This document shows positions 23,796 to 35,058 of a DNA stretch of 64,000 nucleotides, piece by piece. Position numbers and translations under genes: made by a program. Every line of letters begins with the position of its first letter. The stretch's first letter is position 1. The stretch lies in NCBI GenBank assembly GCA_003640385.1, contig RCAB01000004.1, positions 62,001 through 126,000 on the forward strand, read 5' to 3'. The notes beneath the pieces were generated by a model. The model did no database searches. It saw only the letters and a list, made by a program, of their open reading frames with translations, and was not told the origin of the DNA. Source of the DNA: Setaria digitata (Eukaryota > Nematoda > Chromadorea > Rhabditida > Setariidae).

Positions 23796-26288
23796 ATGCG
23801 ATGTTCCATGTGCTGCTTCTTCACCTCATCCTAATGTCTCCAGGTAAATGAATTTCGTTCGAACCTCAGGAAACAGTAGCTACTGTGCACTGAAGTGTGA
23901 ATTGAGTGTTCATTTTGACGAATCAGTCTCTTATGAATCCATCCCCACCGCTTCAATAAAAGTTCCGTTTCGCGCAGGTCACTGCTCGGATGTAGTTGGA
24001 AGCGATACGCAGCTCCTGGGTGAAGTAGGGAAGAAACGAAAACTGGAAGACAGCATACCAGTAATTGAAATACGTGGCGAAGGTCAACCGATGACCGCAG
24101 CACAGATTAGACAACTTGAGGAAATATCGAACGGTGGCCCTCTTGATATAAAGGTTGAAGATCGATATTTCTGACAAGAAAAAAATATTTTTTGCTAGAG
24201 TACAAACTTCTGCGGACAAACAGAAGAACCACATTTTGATAAATGATATTTCGTCCACCGCTTGAGAAAAGTTTACTGATTCCAAACTGGGATTCGTGGT
24301 TACAATGAAGACGTGTGTCTATTGTTTTTTAGCTATCTTACAATTTCCTTTCTTCCACTCACCTTTGATTTATTGATTTGAAGTATTTAAATTTACTTAC
24401 CTATGTGGAATTATCATCACTTTCAGATAGAGAAAACATGGCAGCCCGTGGATTGTCCACGTGCCGCGAAACGTAAAGATTTTATAACTTTTCACTACAA
24501 AGCATTCACTGAAGCCAATAAAAAGTGTGACCAGTCATATGGGCGTGAGCCAATTCGAATACAACTTGGCGTCGGTATGATAATGCCTGGATTAGACAAA
24601 GGTATGCGTGGGATGTGTGACACCGAACTTCGGAAAATTCAAGTTCCTTATCGATTAAGCCGAAAAAGAAAGAGTAAAGGTGAGCTTCTTCATAGAAGAT
24701 TAAAACATCTGGTTTAGTCAATTTTGAAAAGGATTTGTGAAGCTTTGTGAGTAAATTCACCACTCTCACCTTAAGTTTATTGAGTGGGTAAATGAATTTT
24801 CCTAAGTGTTATTAACATTACTGACAGTTTTTTCTTTTCTTGGGTTTACTGAAATGAAAGAAACATTCACGCAGTTTAGGATTTCCACTACATGCGAATA
24901 TTAGTAACATGTAAAGGCAAGAATGAAGCAATAAATGCGGAGTGATGTCCGTCGTCATTAATTCATTCCACAATCCACAGAAGGATTCCAGACATCCATT
25001 TTAATTTTACATCAAAATTGATTTTTAAGCTACTCATTCATCACGTACACGTCACAGCACCTACCAGTAAAATGCACCCGGCACAGCCTCCCTCTTCTTT
25101 AAGTTCTGCAGTATTTTGTCTTGCGAAAAGTTGCAGATGTCATTAATTAGATTGACTAGAAACAGTCATTAATTATGGAGAGGGTGAGACAATAGCGGTT
25201 TAATCAATAAAAGTGTGACACTGAGCACTGTTTCGGTGGATATCTAAAATTGCTTTTTAGTGTGGAAAAATATTCCTAACGATGAGCACTGGCTTTCATT
25301 CAACATTGAAATGTTATCTGTTGAGCCCTGGTCACTCGATTTACAGTTCAAATTCTTGGACACTAACAACGACACAGTACTTACTGAAAATGAGGTGCTT
25401 CACTTTCATTAAGCGTACTATCAAATTCGTTCTTATGCAGAGAGTTACCATTTCTATTTGCCTTCAAATATTCAATATCGTCGTTTCTTAGTCAAACAAT
25501 ATATGCAGACCAATGTCGGTTACAGAGTTGCTTTCAGATCAGTACGCATTTCACAGGTATAAATTTTTGTGCAAGTAAAACATAGCTGATTGAACTAGAT
25601 GAGTGGAAACTAGCCTTGTTTCACCGAATTTTGTCAGATCAAAAATTTGAATCAGTTAGATATGCAGACATTGCTTTATTGTTACAAATAATGTTTTAGC
25701 TGGTCAAATTCCAACAAACTATGAAGAAAAATTTCGGAAAAGTATGGAGCAATGAAAATATTGATTATGTGATTGCTGCAAGATATTATATTAGGTGAGC
25801 GCTCCGGAACAAAATTTCATGTGTCAATAAAAATTTGAACCGTTGATAGATACAGTCAACTAAGCCTTTTACGCTGCATGAAGCCGCATTAGGGTAATAG
25901 TAGTAGTAACTGAATTTATGAAGAAAGTTAAAATATTGTACAGATATTTCGATATTGATGGAAATGGCGAGATAGATTTGATGGAATTCCGAAGGATAAT
26001 GGAACGAGATCTAGCAGCAATGACTGCGGTGGGAAGTGGTAGAAAGCAGGAAGGTCGAAAACGGGATCCGTCAGTTGCTTGGATATTAGATTTTAACAAC
26101 GATGGCATTGTTTCCATAGAGGTAGGCCAGTCAATGTCATATTTTGAACACATTTTAAGTGAATCGGTAATTTTACTGCTTCTTTTTTTTTTTTTTTTTT
26201 TTATTTTCTCCAGGAAATTGACCGAGCTGATGAAGTACTGCAAGGGGAACCAGCAGTTCTGCCGATGTTTACGAAGGATGAGCTTTAG
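23792..26288 (+). CDS. ER FKBP-type protein with three EF-hands and KDEL
   Basis: A 320-aa, 7-exon model: 23792-23843, 23978-24153, 24427-24679, 25261-25394, 25700-25794, 25944-26121, 26214-26288, with all phases consistent. A hydrophobic signal peptide covers about residues 1-20 (MNAMFHVLLLHLILMSPG). The FKBP domain spans about 85-185, with FITFHYKAF, QLGVGMIMPGLDKGMRGMC and HWLSFNIEMLSVEPW. EF-hand loops are DTNNDTVLTENE (194-205), DIDGNGEIDLME (240-251) and DFNNDGIVSIEE (286-297, completed across the last junction). The protein ends in KDEL, so it should be retained in the ER lumen. The layout resembles vertebrate FKBP7/9/10/14, which act on nascent secretory proteins such as collagen (family knowledge). 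Key FKBP pocket residues are replaced: Leu at the usual Trp, Cys at the usual Phe before Asp, and RLSRKRKS where AYGE normally lies. Prolyl isomerase activity is therefore doubtful. The exon 5 junctions rest on phase and EF-hand continuity. Confidence 0.93.
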
Positions 26289-27059
26289 CGTTTTAGCACT
26301 GGAAAAAATTCAAACTAACTGATTTCTTGTCATGGTATGTGAATAAATTTTTAATCGTACACTAATTTTAAAGCTATCCCATCGGTTTTCTATTTTTTGG
26401 CTATTATTCCCTTAATGCTACAGTTGTATGCTTTACATACAGTCGTGTAATCAATCCCTTGCGTCAGGTTTTCTGTGGAAAAAAATGTTCATTTTAATTT
26501 TTGTTTATTGAGACTCTTCTTCATAAAAATTTCTGAGCGAACAGATATAGGAGAAAAGAGACTGTAACCAATTTGTTGTATAGATTTTAATCAAATTTCT
26601 ACAGTAATAATTATTATTAACATACTTTAGAATCGCACAAAAATTCAAAACAAAAAAGGAAAAAAGAATTGAGCTTATCCTTATGAACTACAAATAACGA
26701 TTATGGAGTAATAACTCTAATTCAGAATTTTACTATGTAATCGGCATTATTTTTGCAATCCAAGAAAATTTCTTACATATATGGCTAGAATTTCGTTGCA
26801 GACTCCAAACAGTCAGAAAGAATTGCTGTCATTCATAGAAATAAACAGTGTGGTAATAATTCACAACACATTCTGTTTCCAGAAATGCGTTCCAACTCAC
26901 ATTTTTGTTTTTTACGAAGCTAAAAATTTTTTTGTATATTCTCAGCTTCGCTAGACAACGCATTTGCTATAAAGTTGAAGCATTGTTGAGATCTAGTATC
27001 ACTGCAAGATGACAAGGCATCATAAAATAGAAAAAGACCCAACCCGTGAGATAATAGCA
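26289..27059. other. Convergent 3' intergenic region
   Basis: About 770 bases between the 3' ends of the FKBP gene (+) and the TMEM200 gene (-). It holds both 3' UTRs. Nothing else is recognised. Confidence 0.6.
26342..26347 (+). terminator. Poly(A) signal AATAAA of FKBP gene
   Basis: A canonical AATAAA lies 54 bases after the FKBP stop codon, at the expected distance for a short nematode 3' UTR. Confidence 0.6.
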
Positions 27060-30000
27060 TCATATACTAAAGAAGCTGTTGACATTCGAGACCTTGACAT
27101 TGGAGGATGAGGAGCTGCTCGAGGTGCCAAACTCAATGTCTAGTGAGGCGAGAGGGGCATGCCTCTCGACTCCTTCCTGAACTGCACAGTCATCTTGGGC
27201 GAAGCACCTCACACCGACAGCTGAATCAGCACGATGAGAAATTGCTGTGGAAGTAGCAGGATCGATAGTAACAAAAATATTGCTACTATTATTTTCATTA
27301 TGGGCGAGATCGCTAGTTCTCCTGAAATTGCATACGTGACGCAGTGACGACGGATTCGGTTGTGGAGAATTTATTGGCGAAATTCGTAAAGCCGATGACT
27401 TTGCAGTACTGGAGAACGGCGTCGACGGCGGACTGTGCAATTCAACAGTCACATCCTGCCTGCAAAATAGTTCAGGTACACTGCAATGAATACCTAAGTT
27501 TATTAATTATATTCATTTACTCTCATCGACGAGACTGATCGACTGTCCACATGATCGGTTTAACATATCCTGCGTGATCCTTCTAATCTACCAATCACTA
27601 TCGGTTGATTTGTCCGATAGGTTAACCATTACGCTAAAGTTATTCTCAAAAACCACAGAAGTACAAAGCGGCCGTTCTAAAAAAACAAACCAAGGAGAAG
27701 ATTGAAAGCAGTATTCATCGATGGACACACAGTCACGACTGTGACCATGAGCGTCAAGTATGGAATTATTTTCCGCATCAAAGATACCGCAGTAGTAAGT
27801 ATCAAGGAACCGCCCGTACAACCTCCTATAATTCATTTATTTAACAAGCAATGAAAATCATCCTGAAAGTTTCCAGAAATATTTATCATTTCTTCTTGAG
27901 TGGTTTCAAATTATTGATTTCCCTTCTTTTAGCTAAGCAAAACCGGGAATTTCAGAGAAAACTGTGCAGTAACTTCAAAGGCTTCAGAGAAATTTGAGTT
28001 CTAAATTAAGACCTTACAGGAAATTCCCGGACTAGATTTTCAATTAGTCTGTTTTCATCGAGCTCTGACTAAGCTTCATTGAGTTCCCACTCAGTACAAA
28101 GTTGCCTAATATTGTAAAATGTTTAACCTATTGTCGATAGTATCGAAAAGCATTTGAGGTATACATGGAGTGGAACGATATTTCCGTTGCTTACCCATCA
28201 CTGTAAATAGTAATGTTAGCAAATAAGCAGATACTGTAGCAAATAAATAGATGAATAAAAAAACATTTCATTGCCAGAACAAATATATTTGTGAGTAGAA
28301 TCTCGTGGTATTACATTACAGAAAGGAATTCCAGAAAATACTTACTAGGACTAGAATTACGTCTCAGTAGTGGGACTGCCTTGTATCGGGGTGTCCAATC
28401 ACGTACCTCTTCGTCCGTCATCGGTAAACGTCTCTGCACTATTTCCCTTTGCAATAGAGATTTTTTCTTGCAAGTTTCAACTTCTTTTACATTATGAAGT
28501 ACCTGCAATAGCCAGCAGAAAAATTGCAGTGCAGCTTACCGGAAAACTTCTTTTAGCTGAAAAAATCAGTAAATAAATAATGACCTGCGTGTTCTTATCT
28601 CTATTTTCGAGGGTAATAACACAGGCAATGATGAGGATAAATGAGCCAATGCCCATTGCAACTGGTCCAATATACTGCAAACTTTTAAACAAATATCGTT
28701 TGGTCCAATTAGTAGACATCTCATCGACACCATCATCCCCTCTGCGTACAATTTCCTAAATTGAGAAGGAGAATTCCTGTTCTCAGACGCAAACAGTAAG
28801 ATTTTCAAAAGGCAATGGACGGGGATGAGATTTCACTGCATCATTTGCACACATAAATATCAAAGTGTCTGGAAGTTATTTAGAAAGCAAACCTGAGATA
28901 GGTAAATATCAAAATAACCAAGAACGGTCATTAAAATGCCAAAAGTAATAATCACACAACCAGAAACAATCGCTCTGCATGCCACCCACAATGTCTGCAA
29001 ACTAATTCTTTCATGTAAACCACAGTTTTATTACTTTCAAAGAATTTTAAATAATTACTTGAGCGAGTCTTTTTTAAAAACAAAGCTGGTTCTTCGTAGA
29101 AATTTTTCAGCAAGAACTCATTTGCATTGAAAAATTTTTGTTCCAAGCGGTTCTGTAATTTCATGGAATTCAAACGTTCATCCTTTACGTAAAGTGAAAA
29201 TATTCTTTTCATTTTTATTCAGCTTTTTTTAATGACCCATACCATCCGTTGAATTGCAAGGACTGACAGGTAAAAGAACGATATCGGCTACCTATGACTA
29301 TATGCTATTTGCACTACTTTGGAATTCCAAAAAATGCAACTGTCTTATGTAAGGCAATCATAAGAAAAAAACTGTCCTAAAGTGCATGGAAAATCATGAT
29401 GATTTTGTGGGAAGGAAATTTTAATGATTTATTTGAAGGAGATAAGAGTACCAGCTAGTGGGTAGCTTAATGTTCAACACCTTTGGAAATGTCAAAGCAG
29501 GGAAGCATGAGGAGTCAAGCAACTGCACCACAGCACTATAATAACTTTCTATTTTTTAAAGATTTATTTAAAAAGAAATCATAAATTCCAACTTCTACTT
29601 TGATGTGGAAGATGTGCTTTTAGAGCGAAAGCGTTTAAGCTTGGAAGATGAACTATAAACGGGCAGGCTGGTAACAATCCAAGGGAAGTATGAAGATCTA
29701 GAGAAAGTTGGTGTGAAAGAGAATGAAAGAGACCAGTGAATAAGTCTAATGTTTATAATATTGCCTAGGGACAAGTGAAAAGTATTGCAATCGATTAACT
29801 TTCACGATGAAAAGTATCGGAGAGAACAGGGAGAAGGTAAGTAGAGTGAATGCACCTTTCAGGACAATGCATGCGAATATATTGTCCCCTAGATGTGTGT
29901 CTCTTCGCTTCCGGAATATCTCCTAAATTTGACAAATTAGACCACTTTAGAGCTTAAGCCTTTTCATTAGTCTTTAAACATACGACTATCATTATGCATA

Positions 30001-33000
30001 TACACTTAGACTACTAATTACCAACAGCTTGCATTCGGTGCTAGTCTGTATGACACTACAGTCTACAACGGCTCACGAGTGGAGATTTTTACTTATCGGA
30101 GTAGCTTTTCTGGAAAAAATAAATTTAAATTATGGTTTAAAGAACATAATTTGGTAGTTCGAAGATCAGTAAAAATCAAAACTTCACGCTAAAAGACATT
30201 TGTGATGAAGTACTCAAAACCGAAAGAGTGAAAAGAAATAATAGAGCTGCGCTGGAAATTGAAATAATTTGTCAGAAATGCATAACTGAACAGTAGAAAT
30301 AGCCGTGTAAACTAGACTGGAGTCAGATGCATACTGCGAATTTTGGCTCGCTTATATGAAAAATTTTTACTTCTCAGTTCCCCTAGACAAAAATAAAGAT
30401 AACATGTAATCTAATTTCAAGTACGAACTGCTTCTCAAGATCATTTTGTAAGCTGAACCCTGAAGTGACCCAAACAATTTTCATTAATTTCTCGAATCTG
30501 AGTAGATGTGCAGTTATCTTTTTATAATTTGTAAATTACTGATTGTTCCTGTTTAATGCAAAAAAGTTCAGAAATGCAAGAATGTAATCCGATTTTCAGT
30601 TTCCAAGCCTGATTCTCTTCGTATCTTGTTAGTCACTTAACACTTCATAGAAGCTACTTATTAGTCAGGCCACGGTACCCACTAGATCGCATTCCATGGC
30701 CGGTCATCGACATAGTTGTTCAATTTAACATAATATGAGTGGCAAACAATCTCCTTCATGCACAGCAGCTTTATCAGAATCATCAGCTAAACGATTTCTC
30801 CCGAACAGTAAAAAGTGTACCGAAAGTTTCGAGTCATTAATTTGATGATACTTGCAGTTTCTGTGATTAAAATTTCGTCGTATGATGGTTGGACGATGGA
30901 CCATTAGTCCTCTCACTGCTGCTGTCGCTGTGCGTTTAAAATGTTCGGAAATTTTCAGAATTTTCTGACAAAAATTGTTTATGATAAAACAATCGCTTTT
31001 CCGTTGTTGTAATTTTTGGCGAAAATAACAGGATAGATTGAATTACCAAATGAGCGGCACCAGCAATCAGTAATGTTCCGTATAATCACCATTTATTTGT
31101 CTAGGTTATATGAAAAACTTTTTAGAAAACATTTAAATTTGATCAGAAAGCTTCGATTTAATTAGGACGTACAGATCAAGAAAAAATGAATTTATTTAGA
31201 AATTATCCATTAAAAGATGAAGAAAAAGTGGATGGAAAGAATGTTAGAGAAATCGAAATACTTGTCGATAAAAAGGATATGACAAAACACAACACATCTC
31301 TATACCTAGTGCTCTGAAATGTTTCCAACTGAAGTGAGAAAAAGTCCAGTATGATAATTCCGAGCAATTTAATTATTTTAATGAGATTGGAAGATGGAGA
31401 TGATAAATACTTGCTACTAATCAGTTCATTTAATGATAATGGAGAGAAAAAGGTGAAGCTATAGGCAGAAATTTATGAAATAATCAAACATGTTACTGAT
31501 AAGGCCCATAAATGAATGTATTTATGGGCTTAAGCCTAGTAACTGCGAGAAAGAATGGAACAACGAGGAAGCCAGGAGTGGAAGCACTTCCTTCTGGACA
31601 GCTTAGGCTTTAGGCTGATAAAAAAATAAATACGTGAAGAGTGGCTGGGTGGATGAAGGAATAGTAAGAAAGGATGGATTTACAGATATTAACAAGGATT
31701 GTTCAGGGGAGATAAAAAATAAATAAATGAAGAAAGGAATGGAACAGAAACCAATTTATTAGCAGCACTCAAACACTCTTTAGGCTTACAGTGTGTTTCA
31801 CTGCTTCCAATGAATTATTTGACTGAAAATATGTAAATCATGATATTGTACCGACCTTCCTTTCACTCTGCAACCTAAATTGGGAGGGGGGGGGGCACAG
31901 AACTGCTAGCTTGGTGTGATAATATAGCCTATGAAGAAAGAACTTAAATCATCCGATACAAAACAGTACTGTTCCACGTACTGTGTTCCACATCCTTCAT
32001 CTAGCATTTTGGTAATTCCAGTACTCAACTTATTTTCAAAATTTACATGTTTCCTTTACTATTATAAAGCACATTAAAACAGCCAATGACTTCATTTTTC
32101 CCAAAATAGAAATGCTTTAATTATGGATTCTCAGCTAGTGAAATGAAATATAAATAATGAAAGAGAAGGGAGAAAGTGGATAATGATGCAACGTAAATAC
32201 TATAAGGAGAAGAAATTTAGAATCTTAGGCTCTCATCTTGCACCAAAAAACTTTTCATTTCAGTTCTCAAGGCAGTTTATAAAGAAAAAAGAAAATTGCC
32301 ATTTCTAATTTAATGGCCAGTTCTTTTTCATTACTAATGACATTCTGCCTGTCTCAACAGCAGGTGGGAAAGAATGTTGGAAAATCTCTGAGTGTGATAT
32401 ATTGGTGTGTAAAAGAAACGGAAAAGTGGAAAACCTGGAATGGCAGTAAGCAAATTACCAGAATGTCGAACTGATGGAATTAAGCCAAGTAACACTTACT
32501 CAATAAATAAGGAAAAAAAGTAGCGAGACAAATAAAGTGGAACTTTCCAAATATCGCATTTCTACGGTGAACAGTTTGATGGAGCACTAATTTCTCGTTT
32601 CGGAGGGAAGAATAAAATCTTGTCAAAAGCAATCATTAAAAAGTAGGAAAGTTTGTCACTTTGTTGACAATGACGTTTATGAATGAAATTACAAGTGATA
32701 CAATTATTCAAGCTCACAAAAAGCTCAAGGAACGAAATAAATTAAAGGATTATTTGGGAATTTTTGCTTTCATATTTTAGAAATTTGACATAAAATTAAC
32801 GCGGAAAATATTCTTAAATTATCCTTAAACAGATTTGTAAGAAGCAGAAATGGTGAAGGAAGAGGAAGGATGGGTAAGGAAGTAGGGGTTTTAGGTGGCG
32901 AAAAATAATCTTTTAATTATTATTAATAGGGCGACCAACACCACTAATCAAAATTTTCGATCAACGCATCGATTTTAAAACAAAAAAGAATTTATGGTAG

Positions 33001-35058
33001 TATTATGGAATAAGTAATCTTTATTATTTCGTCATGTAGGAAAAAAAGCAAAACTTCAGCACTCATAAATCTATTTAGAAAGTTTTGAAAAATAGTCTTA
33101 AGTTGTCCAATTTTTCAACTACAACATTTCATTGCTTGATTGCTTAACATATGCAATTATTTCCAATCTTTTTTTCCAAAAAATATGAAGAGATCCCGGC
33201 CATATTTGAACAACAAAAAGAGNCTTAAGTTGTCCAATTTTTCAACTACAACATTTCATTGCTTGATTGCTTAACATATGCAATTATTTCCAATCTTTTT
33301 TTCCAAAAAATATGAAGAGATCCCGGCCATATTTGAACAACAAAAAGAGAAATTTCACATAATCATTAATTTAATTTGATATCAGTGGGCAAATAAAATG
33401 CAAAATTCGAAAATATGGAAAATTTCGCGCAAGCACCTGACCTGGATGGTAAATACGCTTGCAATGATACTACCCAACTGCAGACTAGGCAGACAAATCG
33501 AAAGGAACAGAAGGAGAAGGGAAATATTAGCTGGAAAGAAATTAGATTTGCGGTCAATTCATGAAACAGGAAAAGAAATGTGCTAAATAGAAGGAAGTCT
33601 TAATAGAATTTGCCGGTGAGACCAGGATAGATGAGTGATAGATAGACTGGGAAGCACTGTTACTACTAGGAAGTCTGGAGCATGCGGGAACAATGAGAGC
33701 AACACTGAGGCCACAACAGAGCTGAGGAATCAGAAGTTTAGGACCACGTAAACTTTTCTCCCTCCCTGTACACTTGGCCGTAGTTCTGTCTCTGTTAAGG
33801 AAGGAAAAAAGAGCAATGGTATAATGTAATCAAAAAAGTGACTCACGTGTTCCCGTTGATAACATCTGATTATGGATTTGGATAAGCTCCGGTGTGATGG
33901 ATGTTGTCTGGTTGGCCGATGAAAGGTTGCTTTCAAGCAGTGGGCAAATCCGTTTTAAGTTCAGATGAATGAAAGTGACAGAAGCAACTGAATGGTCTCC
34001 TTAAGGAAGGAAAACGTGCTCATCGCCTTCTTTTTATTTGACAAGTGGCCTGATGCAGTTCCTAGAACTACGAAGAAAGTCCTGGACGCGTGGCAGTTAT
34101 ATTTCTTTTGTATACTTCTCAAGGCCTTCATCAACAGATGCTTCGGACTTTTCAAACTCCCATGGGCGTTTATACTTCATAGCGTCATTTCCCAGCAAGT
34201 AAGACTCGAAATTCGAGCTAGCAGCGTCAAGGAGAGACGGAATATTGACCTGGAGAGAATATACAGTCCCGAAGCAGAGTCATATGAGAAATGGCTCTTT
34301 AGGAGAGAGTAAAATATTAGTTTAGACTGAAAAACAAACTTTGCACTGAAAGTTTAGAATTTCAAAGGGATGTAAGAAATGACTTCCATTCAGAGCATAT
34401 CTCAGGACATCAGGCTTCCTTTCGTAGTGACTAGTCACCTGTGCAAAACATGGACAAGTCAGTGAGGAAATGTTGTGTGCCTAGTGCTGTTCCGGTATTC
34501 ATGGCTCGACCGGAACGTCGTGTGTGTATATATTGCGTATATCATATAATGGAGATAATAGTGGAACTGGATGGAGATTAATATGCTGGAAGTGTAGCTC
34601 GACTTGGTGTGGGAAGCAGACAGAATGGGTATGCTTTCAGTGTGCACTGAAGTCCATCTTAAAGTTCAGTCTCACAGTTCCTGGCCAATGATCAGATAGG
34701 CGAACGAAGACCATCCACCTGTCGAGAGGGGATACTTTCGTCTCGACGAGTGGACGGTCGTTTTGTAGGTTCTGTTGAAAATTTACGAGTGTGAATGAAT
34801 TCAGCTCCCTATCATGTCATCTCTAGTATTTTCAAGGGAAGTGTTTTTCAAAATTGTTAAAAATGAAGCACAAATGAAACAATATTTCAGCAACCTTACC
34901 TCAATATGAATATACTTCTTGGTAGTTGTTTTGCATCGTTCTTTTTCTCGCTTTCGCTTGGCTCTGATAAGACCATCTCGATTTTGTAACCCGGAATTCA
35001 AGGCTGCTAGGTTTATTTTCCCCAAGCCTAATGAGACACCACGGGCCGTTCCCAACAT
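27060..35058 (-). CDS. TMEM200: TMEM200-family two-pass membrane protein
   Basis: A 357-aa, 6-exon model. Exons, 5' to 3': 34900-35058, 28893-28994, 28585-28755, 28346-28502, 27592-27676, 27060-27459. All phases agree, including the junction over a 5.9 kb first intron (donor ATTGAG|GTAAGG, acceptor TTTGCAG). The N-terminus has GKINLAALNSGLQNRDGLIR and a Lys/Arg-rich stretch as in TMEM200A. TM1 is about residues 62-84 (SGCVIITFGILMTVLGYFD). TM2 is about 115-136 (YIGPVAMGIGSFILIIACV), followed by the family signature TLENRDKNTQVLH. The long cytosolic tail contains VELHSPPSTPFSS and a poly-Ser run. Function is poorly known across the family; a membrane role is inferred. The ATG at 35058 is the first in the exon, but an upstream exon cannot be excluded. 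Confidence 0.9.
31886..31895 (+). repeat. G10 homopolymer
   Basis: Ten consecutive G, preceded by GGGA, in an otherwise AT-rich intron. It is unusual in this base composition and able to form G-quadruplex-like structures with nearby G-runs. Confidence 0.8.
33097..33349. repeat. Direct repeat around assembly N (33223)
   Basis: The 126 bases at 33097-33222 are repeated exactly at 33224-33349, with a single N between them. This is best read as an unmerged contig overlap inside the TMEM200 intron, not as a genomic tandem duplication. Confidence 0.85.

Larger units (their letters stand above)
28995..34899. other. Large first intron of TMEM200 gene
   Basis: A 5.9 kb intron on the minus strand. 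It includes a G10 run, an assembly N with flanking duplication, and some less AT-rich sequence at about 33600-34300 and 34600-34790. Open frames such as 33992-34312 (+) show no recognisable domain. No nested gene is supported. Confidence 0.65.

Noticed and set aside
27677..27836. Upstream open extension of TMEM200 exon 5 (frame with SRDCVSIDEY)
   Set aside because: Phase from the preceding exon requires the acceptor at GTTTTTTTAG before position 27676. The extended frame cannot be reached from exon 4.
33992..34312. 106-codon frame in TMEM200 intron 1
   Set aside because: No recognisable domain and no splice context. It is likely a chance open frame in a less AT-rich intron patch.
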